From: Caldifarciminota bacterium
GTDB taxonomy: Bacteria > Hydrothermota > Hydrothermia > LBFQ01 > DSFT01
Length of the DNA stretch: 43,023 nucleotides
Assembly (NCBI GenBank): GCA_026986535.1
Contig: JALSOK010000066.1
Location: 1-43,023 of the forward strand
Reading direction: 5' to 3'
Shown one piece after another: positions 28,636 to 38,357 of the stretch. Below the pieces are notes generated by a model, which was given only the letters and a program-made list of their open reading frames with translations, ran no database searches and was not told the origin of the DNA. The position numbers and the translations under genes are program-made. Numbering within the stretch: position 1 is the stretch's first letter; the number at the start of each line of letters is the position of its first letter.

Positions 28636-30348
28636 TCACTCCGAAACAGGTCTTTTCCTCCTCACCATATAGGGACCAATAGCGAGAGCATCCAGGTCGG
28701 AATTCTTCAGCGTAAATATAGCCTGCTCAGGCGTATAGACAATGGGATAACCATGAAGATTGAAAGAAGTATTGAGCACACCTCCCACGCCCGTCTTTTC
28801 CATAAACCTTTTGATCAGGCGGTAATATTCTGGATTGTCCTCTTCGAAAACAACCTGGGGTCTTCCTGTTAGATCATGCTGATGCAATCCGGCCGGTATG
28901 GAACTTCGTGCTGCTGCCCTGGTGGGGTAAGCGATTATCATATATTTTTCGCTCTTAGTTCTAACAGGAACATCGAAATAATCCTCGAACACTTCCGCCA
29001 GTACAGATGGGGCAAATGGCATCCAGAAATCCCTCTTCTTTATCGCTCTGTTAATCCGGGAAATGACGCCATAGTTTCTGGGATCCGCAAGGATAGAACG
29101 ATTTCCAAGGGCCCTTGCCCCCCACTCGGATGGACCATAAAATCTCGCCACTATAAAGCCATCGACCAGCATCTCAGCCACATATTCATGAATGTCGTCA
29201 CCGATCTTTTCTACTACGAACTCTGACTCGTCCAGTTCTTCCAGAGCTTTTTCCACCTCTCTATCATCGAAATTCCTTCCAAAATATAAATTCCCCAGGG
29301 GCTTGGGCCTGATTCCATTTTGAGCCGAAACATAAGCCGCAGCCCCATAAGCAGTGCTTTCATCACCTGAAGAGGGCATAATGAACACATTGGAGAATCT
29401 TCGAAGTAGTCCGTAATTCATCTTAACATTCATAAATACGCCACCCGCGGCAGCAATAGTATCATACGAGCCCCTTATGTTCTCGATCCACTCATAAACA
29501 ATGTCCTCAAGCAGCTTCTGGGCCGAATAAGCAATACTATCGAAGCGGACTTTAAAGAAGAGTTTTCTAAACAACCCGAGGTAGTCCCTCTTATAGACAC
29601 CCGACCGATTAATGATCTTATCACCCCTGACCTCGAACAGATTTCTAACTTTTTCCCTGTAGATCCTCTGTGCATATTCGATGTTGGCATAAGGTGCCAG
29701 TCCCATTACTTTATACTCATGAGACAGGGGCTTCATTCCCAGATACTCGGTGATACGGGTATAGAACTCTCCTATCGAATTGTATGCCGAGATTCTTCCT
29801 ATGCGGTTCAGACTTAAACCCTCTGCATGATAATAACTCCCGCTAATCCCATCACCGGAGCCATCCAGTGTAACGACCAGGGCCCTGTTGAACCCCGAGC
29901 CAAAATAAGCAGAAGCCGCATGAGCAAGATGATGTTCTACAAATTCAATGGATGCATCAATACCCATATCACGAAGCAATTTTTCAATTTTCTCTCTTCT
30001 TCTCGAAAATCTTTCAACCCACCCGACGAGTAAATCCACATACCAGTCCCCCTGCAAAAGGGTCCTGGGAATAAATCGGTATAAAGCCTGATAAAGATTG
30101 CGCGGAAATTTTGGATCCGAAAACTCTTCAGGAAGAAGAGGAGGAGTAATCGTCGATACAGCAACTCTATCTATATCACGGGCCGATATACCGGAAATCT
30201 TCAATACCTCCTCTATGGCCTTTCGGGGGAAACCACCTCTTTCTTTCTGATGCCACAGTCGCTCCTCTGAAACCATGGCCTTAATTTCGCCATCTATCAT
30301 CACGCATGCTGTAGCAGTATGACCGTCGTGAATTCCAAGGATCTTCAT
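28636..30348 (-). CDS. Carbamoyltransferase (NodU/CmcH/TobZ family)
   Basis: MKILGIHDGHTATACVMIDGEIKAMVSEERLWHQKERGGFPRKAI, VEHHLAHAASAYFGSGF and PSEWGARALGNRSILADPR. Confidence 0.93.
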   Translation of the reverse strand: MKILGIHDGHTATACVMIDGEIKAMVSEERLWHQKERGGFPRKAIEEVLKISGISARDIDRVAVSTITPPLLPEEFSDPKFPRNLYQALYRFIPRTLLQGDWYVDLLVGWVERFSRRREKIEKLLRDMGIDASIEFVEHHLAHAASAYFGSGFNRALVVTLDGSGDGISGSYYHAEGLSLNRIGRISAYNSIGEFYTRITEYLGMKPLSHEYKVMGLAPYANIEYAQRIYREKVRNLFEVRGDKIINRSGVYKRDYLGLFRKLFFKVRFDSIAYSAQKLLEDIVYEWIENIRGSYDTIAAAGGVFMNVKMNYGLLRRFSNVFIMPSSGDESTAYGAAAYVSAQNGIRPKPLGNLYFGRNFDDREVEKALEELDESEFVVEKIGDDIHEYVAEMLVDGFIVARFYGPSEWGARALGNRSILADPRNYGVISRINRAIKKRDFWMPFAPSVLAEVFEDYFDVPVRTKSEKYMIIAYPTRAAARSSIPAGLHQHDLTGRPQVVFEEDNPEYYRLIKRFMEKTGVGGVLNTSFNLHGYPIVYTPEQAIFTLKNSDLDALAIGPYMVRRKRPVSE

Positions 30349-30356
30349 GGTTGAGA

Positions 30357-30384
30357 AATTTTAAAACATTCTTCACTTTAAACT
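30357..30384. promoter_or_regulatory. Divergent -10-like pair between the carbamoyltransferase and enoyl-ACP reductase genes
   Basis: Minus TTTTAAAATTTCTCAACCATG and plus TTTAAACTTTCCCCTATG, within a 43-nt intergenic gap. Confidence 0.6.
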
Positions 30385-30391
30385 TTCCCCT

Positions 30392-31180
30392 ATGAAAGAT
30401 TGGGCATTAATACTGGGTGCATCGAGCGGCTTCGGGAGGGCCACGGCGATAGAGCTCTCCCGGAGGGGTTTCCATATTCTCGGCGTGCATTTCGACACGA
30501 AAGCCACCATAGAAAACGCCGTAAAAACCAGAGAGGAAGTGGAAAAGAATGGAGCGAAGGCGGAATTTTTCAATATCAATGCCGGCGATGAGAAGAAGAT
30601 GAACCAGGTGCTGGACGAATTCCAGGCGAAATATCCGGATGCGAAAATCCGGGTCCTCATGCACTCCATCGCCTTCGGAACCCTCGTTCCCTTCATAGCA
30701 GAAAAGAGAGAGGAAGCCCTCAAGCGGAAGCAACTCGAAATGACCCTTCATCTCATGGCCAACACCCTCGTTTACTGGACACAGGAGGTCTTCTACAGGA
30801 ACCTCTTCCTCTCTCCCGGAGGACGCATATTTGCCATGACCAGCGAGGGAAGCCTGCGGGTCACGAAGCACTACGGAGCCGTCTCAGGGGCCAAAGCCCT
30901 CATAGAGAGCCATATCCGTCAGCTGGCGCTCGAACTGGCACCATACGGCATAACCGCCAACGCTATAATGGCGGGCGTCACAGACACCCCCGCCCTCAGG
31001 AAGATTCCGGGGCACGAGAACATAGTGGAGTTCACCCTGAAGAGGAACCCCTCCGGCAGGCTCACCACACCACAGGATGTGGCGAAAGCAATAGCCGGCT
31101 TCACCTCCCGGGACTTCGACTGGATGACGGGGAATGTCATACATGTGGACGGCGGTGAAATAATAGCGGGGATAGAGTAA
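30392..31180 (+). CDS. SDR-family enoyl-ACP reductase (FabI/FabL-like)
   Basis: ILGASSGFGRATAIELSRRG and RVLMHSIAFGT. Catalytic YGAVSGAK is the Y-x6-K spacing of FabI/FabL, not classical Y-x3-K. Also VIHVDGG. Confidence 0.75.
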   Translation: MKDWALILGASSGFGRATAIELSRRGFHILGVHFDTKATIENAVKTREEVEKNGAKAEFFNINAGDEKKMNQVLDEFQAKYPDAKIRVLMHSIAFGTLVPFIAEKREEALKRKQLEMTLHLMANTLVYWTQEVFYRNLFLSPGGRIFAMTSEGSLRVTKHYGAVSGAKALIESHIRQLALELAPYGITANAIMAGVTDTPALRKIPGHENIVEFTLKRNPSGRLTTPQDVAKAIAGFTSRDFDWMTGNVIHVDGGEIIAGIE

Positions 31181-31182
31181 GG

Positions 31183-32079
31183 ATGATGATAATTTATCTG
31201 ATTGCAGGTTTAACACTGCCCGTCGAGAATGCGACGACGGGGCAACCGGTCGACAGCGCCTATGCCATCGTTTACGGGATATACCCCGATGGAAGGGCCA
31301 TGGTCATAGACAGCGGGGTCGTGAAGAACGGAAAGCTGGAATTCGATGTTGCGGACACCACTGTGAAGAACATAGGAGTACAGGTCAGGTACAGAGGATA
31401 CGATTTCTTCAGCCCCGTCCTGGCACTTCCCCTGAAAGGGGATGAAAAGGTGCTCGTTTACAATGTGACCAATAAGGCCGAGGATGTATCGATAATCGGA
31501 TACGATGCCTTCGTCGTGGACCAGGATACCCTGATTGTGGTCTCGGAGAACATCTACCTTGCGAAGCAGGGCAAAGAAGCCTCCATTCCGGAAAATCCCA
31601 TAGTAAAAGTGGTGCTTCCCGAAGGCTTCACAGGATTCAGATACACGGGCCTCCCGACGGATACGGTGGAAATAGTGGGCGATACCCTGTTCATCCGCCC
31701 CTTCGTCGTTCCCAACGCCAACAATATAGTGGGCTTCGTGTATGCGGTGAAGAAGAAACTCAGGTTGCACAGGGACTTCGGGGCCATACAGTACTCCCTC
31801 GCAGTCCCCAAGAGGCTTAAGCACAAAGTCAGCGGTCTGACCCCCCAGGGCGAGCAGCCCATGGGCAATATCTCTCTCGTAATATACGGAGGGAATTCCC
31901 CCTTCACCCTCGAAGCCTCCACCGGCGGTGCTGGAGGCATAGCTGATCTCCTCTCGAAGTATAAGTATGTACTGGTGGCTCTGGTTGCAATAGTACTAAT
32001 ACTGGCACTGATGTACTTCCAGAAGAAGCAGAAAGGTGCATCCGAAGCCCAGTCGAAGGAAGAAAAGGATCAAGAATGA
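31183..32079 (+). CDS. Exported beta-rich protein with C-terminal TM anchor and charged cytoplasmic tail; function unknown
   Basis: Short N-terminal signal, then a beta-rich body, then YKYVLVALVAIVLILALMYFQKKQKGASEAQSKEEKDQE. Sits directly upstream of ccmA-like. Confidence 0.7.
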   Translation: MMIIYLIAGLTLPVENATTGQPVDSAYAIVYGIYPDGRAMVIDSGVVKNGKLEFDVADTTVKNIGVQVRYRGYDFFSPVLALPLKGDEKVLVYNVTNKAEDVSIIGYDAFVVDQDTLIVVSENIYLAKQGKEASIPENPIVKVVLPEGFTGFRYTGLPTDTVEIVGDTLFIRPFVVPNANNIVGFVYAVKKKLRLHRDFGAIQYSLAVPKRLKHKVSGLTPQGEQPMGNISLVIYGGNSPFTLEASTGGAGGIADLLSKYKYVLVALVAIVLILALMYFQKKQKGASEAQSKEEKDQE

Positions 32080-32116
32080 TTTATTCTGGCCCCGTTTTCG
32101 GGGCCCCTATCGGAGC

Positions 32117-32686
32117 ATGATTCTGCTGGAAAAAGTCCACAAGCGATACGGCCCCAGGGTGGTCTTCGATGAATTGAACCTGACGATAGGAAAGGGCATC
32201 AGCATAATCAGAGGACCCAACGGATCCGGAAAGAGCACCCTCCTGCGCATCCTGGCGGGAATAGAAAGGCCCACCCGCGGAAGGGTAAAAGTACTGGACA
32301 GAACCCCCCGGGAGGCGAGACCCCTGATATCCTACCTGGGCCACAGAACCGGCCTCTATCCCCACATGAGCGTGAAGGAGAATCTGGACTTCTTTTCCAG
32401 CATCCACGGGGGCGATTACATGCCCATGGTGGAGAAATTCGGCCTGATCGAGTACATGCACTATCCCCTGAGGAAGCTCTCCCGCGGTAATCTGCAGAAA
32501 GTGGGCCTCGTCCGGACCCTCATGAGAGAAGTGCCCCTGTATCTGCTCGATGAGCCCACCACCGCACTGGACTCCCGCTCCAGAGAGACATTTATCGAAA
32601 TAATCTCCTCCATGAGGGACCGCATCGTGCTCATAGCAACCCACGAGGACCTGGGACTGGACAGCCATGCTGAGATTAATCTATAA
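32117..32686 (+). CDS. ccmA: ABC transporter ATP-binding protein, CcmA-like
   Basis: GPNGSGKSTLLRILAGIERPTRGRVKV, YLGHRTGLYPHMSVKENLDFF, LSRGNLQKVGLVRTL and LLDEPTTALD. Confidence 0.82.
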   Translation: MILLEKVHKRYGPRVVFDELNLTIGKGISIIRGPNGSGKSTLLRILAGIERPTRGRVKVLDRTPREARPLISYLGHRTGLYPHMSVKENLDFFSSIHGGDYMPMVEKFGLIEYMHYPLRKLSRGNLQKVGLVRTLMREVPLYLLDEPTTALDSRSRETFIEIISSMRDRIVLIATHEDLGLDSHAEINL

Positions 32687-33287
32687 GGACCTGCTTCTGC
32701 CCCTGCGTTCCTCCAGTTATCTGTGGGCTTTCGTCATAAACAATATTCTCCTGGTATTCATCCTGTCTCTGGCGATACCCCTTGAGTACATTCGGGATAT
32801 GGCAACAGGCATGTTCTGGGCTGTGAATTTCCTTAATGCATCCGGGTTCACCCTCAAAGTCGTGGAGGATGAATTCGAAGATGAAGCCATGTACAGCGTA
32901 CTCATGAGCCCCCTGAGCCATGGACACATCGCCCTCTCCAAAATTCTCTCCACCCTCCTCTACCTGCTCGTAGCCTCCCTTATAAACCTCAGCGCAATAG
33001 TGGTCCTCTTCAGGGTGCAGGAGCCCTTTCCCCTTTCCTTCTGGCTGTTCATCCCTGTGGGGCTGGCAGGAATATCCGTGATCGGACTTCTCATCTCCCT
33101 GATAACCATCAAACTGACCTTCAGAACCCTGTCCTTCTACATCCTGTCCCTTCCCCTGTATGTGCCGTTCTTCATCGCCTGTGTTCAGGGCTCCACGGAC
33201 TTCAGGGTGGAGTGGATGATGCTGGCCCTCTTCCTGATATCCGCCTATATGTTCATACTTCTGACATACATGGAGAGGGAGCTTTAA
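32667..33287 (+). CDS. ccmB: Heme exporter CcmB-like membrane protein
   Basis: MLRLIYKDLLLPLRSSSYLWAFVINNILLVFILSLAIP plus six hydrophobic segments. Overlaps the ccmA-like 3' end. Confidence 0.8.
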   Translation: MLRLIYKDLLLPLRSSSYLWAFVINNILLVFILSLAIPLEYIRDMATGMFWAVNFLNASGFTLKVVEDEFEDEAMYSVLMSPLSHGHIALSKILSTLLYLLVASLINLSAIVVLFRVQEPFPLSFWLFIPVGLAGISVIGLLISLITIKLTFRTLSFYILSLPLYVPFFIACVQGSTDFRVEWMMLALFLISAYMFILLTYMEREL

Positions 33288-33292
33288 GCAGA

Positions 33293-33304
33293 GGGCGAAC
33301 GCCC
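33293..33304. terminator. Bidirectional hairpin GGGCG-AA-CGCCC
   Basis: Between convergent ccmB-like and DUF3276 gene ends. Confidence 0.45.
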
Positions 33305-33305
33305 C

Positions 33306-33539
33306 CTACAGATATTCCCTGACCTCCTGAAGAGCGTCGTAAAATTTATCTATATCCTCCGGGAAAATCATTATCAACTGGCGCTTGACCCCTTCCTCCG
33401 TCTTCCTGTTCTCGCTTATCACGAGATAGTTCTCCCCCTTGCTGTTCACCTTCACATCCAGATAGTATGTTCTCCTGCCCGCCCTGATCCTGCGGGTGAA
33501 CTTTATATTGTTATTTCGCTTCTCCTTCCTGTCTTCCAT
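33306..33539 (-). CDS. DUF3276/PUR-alpha-like nucleic-acid-binding protein
   Basis: [35 protein letters not shown]...[26 protein letters not shown] fits the bacterial PUR-domain (DUF3276) pattern. Overlaps the recA 3' end. Confidence 0.82.
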   Translation of the reverse strand: MEDRKEKRNNNIKFTRRIRAGRRTYYLDVKVNSKGENYLVISENRKTEEGVKRQLIMIFPEDIDKFYDALQEVREYL

Positions 33540-34545
33540 CTTCTCCCCCTTGTTCTCCTTTTAACTTCTCCATTACGGCCCTTTCTATGCGCTCCCTGAG
33601 GGCGGAGTCCTCTCTCAGAACCTTCAGGGATTTCTCCCTTCCCTGAGCAAGCTGCTCCCCCTCGAAGGAGAACCACGAGCCTGCCTTCTTTATGATCTTC
33701 AACTGAACAGCCAGGTCAAAGAGCTCCCCCAGCCTGTCTATGCCCTCTCCGTAAATCAGGTCGAAAGCGGCCTCCCTGTACGGGGGAGCCAGTTTATTCT
33801 TCACCACTTTCACCTTTATGCGATGCCCGATCGGTGTATTGCCCTCCTTCAGGGTCTCCCCCCTGCGAACCTCCAGCCTGACAGATGCGAAGAACTTCAG
33901 GGCCCTTCCTCCCGTAGTGGTCTCCGGATTCCCGTACATTACCCCTATCTTCTCCCTGACCTGATTTATGAAGATGGCCACGGTACGGGTTTTGCTTATC
34001 GCACCGGTCAGCTTCCTGAGGGCCTTGCTCATCATGCGGGCGTGGACGCCCACCGTGGAATCGTCCATGGCTCCATCCAGCTCCGCCTTCGGGACCAGAG
34101 CAGCAACGGAATCCACCACTATAAGATCCACTGCGGAACTCCGGACGAACCTGTCCATAATCTCGAGGGCCTGCTCCCCGTAATCGGGCTGCGCTATGAA
34201 GAGATTCCCGTCCTCCACATCGACCCCTATGAGGCGGGCATATTCGGGATCGAATGCATGCTCTGCGTCTATGAAGAGAACAGATCCACCACTCTTCTGA
34301 GCTTCGGCCATGGCCATCAGGGCGAGGGTCGTTTTACCGGATGCCTCCTGTCCATAGATCTCTATGATTCTTCCGCGGGGATATCCTCCTATTCCAAGGG
34401 CATAGTCGAGAGTGAGAGAACCTGTGGGTATAACGGGAACCTGCACCTTCGCCCTGTCGCTCAGGCGCATAACGGTTCCCTTCCCGAATTCCTTCTCCAC
34501 AACTTTCAGGGTGGCTTCGAGAGCCTTCTGCTTATCCTTATCCAT
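33511..34545 (-). CDS. recA: Recombinase A
   Basis: [80 protein letters not shown]. Confidence 0.99.
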   Translation of the reverse strand: MDKDKQKALEATLKVVEKEFGKGTVMRLSDRAKVQVPVIPTGSLTLDYALGIGGYPRGRIIEIYGQEASGKTTLALMAMAEAQKSGGSVLFIDAEHAFDPEYARLIGVDVEDGNLFIAQPDYGEQALEIMDRFVRSSAVDLIVVDSVAALVPKAELDGAMDDSTVGVHARMMSKALRKLTGAISKTRTVAIFINQVREKIGVMYGNPETTTGGRALKFFASVRLEVRRGETLKEGNTPIGHRIKVKVVKNKLAPPYREAAFDLIYGEGIDRLGELFDLAVQLKIIKKAGSWFSFEGEQLAQGREKSLKVLREDSALRERIERAVMEKLKGEQGGEDGRQEGEAK

Positions 34546-34556
34546 GCTAACCCCCT

Positions 34557-35117
34557 CTAAAGCTCAACCATCGGAGGGATTATCCCCTCCTGATTCTGGT
34601 ACTTCCCCTTCCTGTCCCTGTAGGACATCCTGGTGATTTCATCCGCCTCCAGGAATATAATCTGGGCTATTCCCTCGTTGGCATAAATCTTGGCGGGAAG
34701 GGGAGTCGTATTGCTAATCTCTATCGTAAGATACCCCTCCCATTCGGGCTCGAGGGGTGTTATATTCACTATTATGCCGGCGCGGGCATAGGTGCTCTTT
34801 CCAATGCACAATCCCAGAACATTGCGGGGAATTCGAAAGTACTCCACGCTCCTTGCGAGGGCAAAGGAATTGGGGGGAATGATCGCATAATCCCCCTTGA
34901 AGTCTATGAAGGAGCGCTCATCGAAATTCTTCGGGTCCACGATGACGGAATACACATTGGTGAAAATCTTGAACTCATCGGCGACCCTTATGTCATATCC
35001 GTACGAGGAAAGCCCATAGGAGATGACGCCCTTTCTGATGAGCTCCTTCTCGAAGGGTTGAATCATCCCATACTTCAGGGACATCTCCTCGATCCACCTG
35101 TCCGACTTTATAGCCAT
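34557..35117 (-). CDS. dcd: dCTP deaminase
   Basis: [76 protein letters not shown] at 35117 is preferred to GTG at 35129. Confidence 0.95.
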   Translation of the reverse strand: MAIKSDRWIEEMSLKYGMIQPFEKELIRKGVISYGLSSYGYDIRVADEFKIFTNVYSVIVDPKNFDERSFIDFKGDYAIIPPNSFALARSVEYFRIPRNVLGLCIGKSTYARAGIIVNITPLEPEWEGYLTIEISNTTPLPAKIYANEGIAQIIFLEADEITRMSYRDRKGKYQNQEGIIPPMVEL

Positions 35118-35142
35118 ACCCGTCCCCACAATTTTAAATGCA

Positions 35143-35215
35143 TGGAGCGGAGGGGACTCGAACCCCCGACCTCCTCGTTGCGAACGAGGCGCTCTCCCGG
35201 CTGAGCTACCGCCCC
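35143..35215 (-). tRNA. tRNA-Ala(CGC)
   Basis: Reverse strand GGGGCGGTAGCTCAGCCGGGAGAGCGCCTCGTTCGCAACGAGGAGGTCGGGGGTTCGAGTCCCCTCCGCTCCA; anticodon loop TTCGCAA. Confidence 0.95.
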
Positions 35216-35235
35216 GTATGTGTCAAAAGTTTAAA

Positions 35236-35976
35236 CTATTTGAAGGCGATAATCTGATACCTCATCGTATTCCTGTTGCACAGGGCCAGACCCATGTGAT
35301 TCAGACACACAACCCTGGAAAATCCAGCCCTGTGGAGAAGCCCGTTGATGACCCTGAGGGTATATGCCCTCTCCCTCAGCTCCCCCGATATGCGCTTCCA
35401 GACTCCACCCTCCCGGTAAAACACATCTATGGCGAGGCGGGTTATGGCCCCCTCCCTCCTGGCCCTCCAGATTACCACGAGCCCTTCCCCCTCATCCACC
35501 CTCTCCAGCCCATCCCAGTACACCCTGTAGGAATGGGGACTATTCATATCGAAGAGGAAAACACCCCCATCCACGAGCACATCGTAAACCTGCCGGAACA
35601 CCTCCAGAAGCCCTTCCGATGAGAGAACCGTATTCAGGCTGTCGAAGGTGGATATGGCTGCATCGAAGGATTTACCGGAGAAGGGTATGGAAAAGAAGGA
35701 ACCCGCCACAACCCTGCCCCCCATTCCCCTGGCAACAGCCTGTTTCAGCATCGGAAAAGATACATCCATCGCATACACATCGAACCCTTCCCTCAGAAGA
35801 TTCACATCCAGAGAGCCCGTGCCCGCCGAAATATCCAGAACCTTTCTGCCGGGAGCATTCTGCAGAAGGAGGAGCTTCAGGTACCTGCTCCACAGGACAT
35901 AATCAGCACCAGCCATACGCACTATCCTGTCGTAGAAGGGGGCAATCTTATCGAAGAAGGACTTCACATCTTCCAT
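35236..35976 (-). CDS. Class I SAM-dependent methyltransferase
   Basis: MEDVKSFFDKIAPFYDRIVRM, KVLDISAGTGSLDVNLLREGFDVYAMDVSFPMLKQA, FDAAISTFDSLN. Confidence 0.85.
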   Translation of the reverse strand: MEDVKSFFDKIAPFYDRIVRMAGADYVLWSRYLKLLLLQNAPGRKVLDISAGTGSLDVNLLREGFDVYAMDVSFPMLKQAVARGMGGRVVAGSFFSIPFSGKSFDAAISTFDSLNTVLSSEGLLEVFRQVYDVLVDGGVFLFDMNSPHSYRVYWDGLERVDEGEGLVVIWRARREGAITRLAIDVFYREGGVWKRISGELRERAYTLRVINGLLHRAGFSRVVCLNHMGLALCNRNTMRYQIIAFK

Positions 35977-36500
35977 CTCTGTGCCAGCCTCCTGCTGAGA
36001 AAAAAGTACAGAAGGAATGTTAAGGCACCCGCGATGGTAACACCCAGATACCATCCCCTGAACCCCATCCGCAGACCCGCTCCCATAAGAACAAGAATGG
36101 AATCTGCAGGCAACCTTACGAAAAGCACTATGGCCACGAAATCCCGGAAGCGCACCCCCGACGCCCCTGCAACGAAACAGAGGGCATCCTTTGGCATGCC
36201 GGGGAGCAGGAACAGGACGAAGAGGCCCAGAACCCCCCTATCCTCCATGAATTTCCTGAACCTTTCGTATCTGCTTCTCTCGACGAATCTCAGGACGATG
36301 GATTCCCCGAATCGGCGGGCGAGCCAGAAAGCAATGAAGGAGCCCAGCATCATGCCCGTCCAGTCCACCGCCAGACCCCAGACTCCGAAGTAGTATCCGG
36401 CAGCCGCGGGGACCAGATGGCCCGGTATGAAGGGAATGACTATCTGTACAATATGGGCCAGAATCAGAGCCAGGGCAAGTAGTATTCTGCCAGCATCCAT
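35964..36500 (-). CDS. VTT/TVP38-DedA family membrane protein
   Basis: IPFIPGHLVPAAAGYYFG, GSFIAFWLARRFGE, FLLPGMPKDALCFVAGASGV. Confidence 0.85.
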   Translation of the reverse strand: MDAGRILLALALILAHIVQIVIPFIPGHLVPAAAGYYFGVWGLAVDWTGMMLGSFIAFWLARRFGESIVLRFVERSRYERFRKFMEDRGVLGLFVLFLLPGMPKDALCFVAGASGVRFRDFVAIVLFVRLPADSILVLMGAGLRMGFRGWYLGVTIAGALTFLLYFFLSRRLAQRWKM

Positions 36501-37171
36501 ATCATGGCTCCCATTACTCCCGCCACCACATCATCCAGAATCACCCCACCCTCCCCTTTGACCCTGTCGAAGATGTTTATGGGGAAAACCTTCGTCACAT
36601 CGAGAAGCTCGAACAGCGCCCATCCGGCGAGTACATGGGGCAGCTGGTGGGGAACGAATATCAGGAGTATCATCATTCCCAGCACCTCGTCTATGGTGAC
36701 CCTCCTGGGATCAGGCTTTCTGTAGTGCTTTATGGCAAATCTGACGAAATAAAAAGAGGCGAAGAATAGAGAGGCAAACAGAACAAAAAGAGCGTATGTG
36801 CAGGGAGCAAGCCACCATACGAGGAGTGCGGTTATCAGGGCGGACAGCGCTCCCCCTCCCCTGGAAAGGAAATATCCAATTATGGTTCCGGCGAACAGGA
36901 GGTTTACAGTTTCGTAATATCTGCTGTAGATCCAGTAGGAAGCCAGTCCGAGCAGACCAGAGAGCAGTATCAAAATGCCTGCCGTGCGTATATCCAGAAG
37001 GCCCATCTGAAAATAAATGCTGTAGAGGAATACGACCGAGACGAATATCACCGCCGCGGTCCGGAGAAAACCCATCCTCATGAAGGTGAGATACATGGAA
37101 AAGGGAATGACGGCAAGAATCCCATAGAATACGAAGAGGAGGGGAATGGAAGACAGGAGCAGGTAGTACAT
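36464..37171 (-). CDS. pgpA: Phosphatidylglycerophosphatase A-like domain with extra N-terminal multi-TM region
   Basis: Multi-TM N-terminus, then RRVTIDEVLGMMILLIFVPHQLPHVLAGWALFELLDVTKVFPINIFDRVKGEGGVILDDVVAGVMG. ATG at 37171 is 8 nt after TAAAAT. Confidence 0.85.
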   Translation of the reverse strand: MYYLLLSSIPLLFVFYGILAVIPFSMYLTFMRMGFLRTAAVIFVSVVFLYSIYFQMGLLDIRTAGILILLSGLLGLASYWIYSRYYETVNLLFAGTIIGYFLSRGGGALSALITALLVWWLAPCTYALFVLFASLFFASFYFVRFAIKHYRKPDPRRVTIDEVLGMMILLIFVPHQLPHVLAGWALFELLDVTKVFPINIFDRVKGEGGVILDDVVAGVMGAMIWMLAEYYLPWL

Positions 37172-37265
37172 GGATGCAAATTTTACAGTTCCATCCATCC
37201 GGCCAGTATCCCTATGAAACCGGAGGAAAAGCTCACACAGGGATAGTTACATATACGGACATGCA

Positions 37266-38357
37266 TCACTGCCGGCGGTTCGAATAGCCCCTGAGCCATC
37301 TGTAGTAATCGAGATAACGGAGAGCAAGGGACCTGTCGAATAAAATGACAACATTCTCATCGTTGTACCTGTCGGCATTGTTGGAAAAGTTATATGACCC
37401 AGTTATCACCACGCTGCTGTCTATCACGATGACCTTATTGTGCATAATTCTGGGATTTCTATCGGGAACCACATCCACACGCGCCCTCCTCAACCTGCGA
37501 TACTGGGTATGGGGATTGGCAAGATCCCTCTTCTCGACGATTCCGGACACCTTTACCCCCCTCTTCGCGGCCCGGATCATAGCAGTCGCTATCTTCCTCG
37601 ATGTGAAGGAAAAGGCCATGAAGTGGACCGTCTTTTCTGCATCATCTATCAGGCGGACGATGTGTCCGGAAACTCCATCCTCAGGGGCGAAATAGACCTC
37701 CACCCTCATGGAATCCAGGAGGTAACAGCATGGGGTATTGGAAGGGGAGTCCGGACCGAAGAGGTGCCTCTCGAACATCTCATCGAACTCCTTTTCATAC
37801 GAAGCGGCGATGTTCCTGGAGTTGATTATTACCACATTGTTATCGTTGAAGAAGAAGCCGTTATCGGTCCAGTTGGTGGATCCCGTAATTACATACTTCC
37901 CGTCTATGACTGCGAACTTATCGTGCATGAAATTCTGCCTGTAATCGAGGACAACGGGAATCCCTTTCTTCATAAGGTACCTGAGGGCCCTCTCCCTGGC
38001 ATTTCTCTCATCCGTGACCACCCTGACATCAACCCCCCTCTCCCGTGCATCCACGAGAGCAAGGGCCAGCTCCATATTGTCGATTTCGAATACGGCCACA
38101 TGGATGCTGTGCCTGGCGGAGCGTATGAGATGCATTATGGTCCTGAATGGGTCATCCACCTTCGTAAAATAAACCTCCACGGGATGCCCCGAAACATACT
38201 CGGCAGGAGGAGAGAATCGCTCCCGGGCCTTCTCCAGCATATACAGGCCCAGTATAACTGCGAGGATAAAGGGGAGTATCCAGTCTGCCAGGGCCCACTT
38301 CCTGGTTCTTCTGCTGGAGCGCCTGCGCCTCTTAGACCTGGTCTTCCGTCTTCCCAT
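37266..38357 (-). CDS. Membrane-anchored phospholipase D-like protein
   Basis: Two HKD-type motifs: HDKFAVIDGKYVITGSTNWTDNGFFFNDN and HNKVIVIDSSVVITGSYNFSNNADRYNDEN. TM near the N-terminus preceded by a very basic tail. Confidence 0.88.
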   Translation of the reverse strand: MGRRKTRSKRRRRSSRRTRKWALADWILPFILAVILGLYMLEKARERFSPPAEYVSGHPVEVYFTKVDDPFRTIMHLIRSARHSIHVAVFEIDNMELALALVDARERGVDVRVVTDERNARERALRYLMKKGIPVVLDYRQNFMHDKFAVIDGKYVITGSTNWTDNGFFFNDNNVVIINSRNIAASYEKEFDEMFERHLFGPDSPSNTPCCYLLDSMRVEVYFAPEDGVSGHIVRLIDDAEKTVHFMAFSFTSRKIATAMIRAAKRGVKVSGIVEKRDLANPHTQYRRLRRARVDVVPDRNPRIMHNKVIVIDSSVVITGSYNFSNNADRYNDENVVILFDRSLALRYLDYYRWLRGYSNRRQ

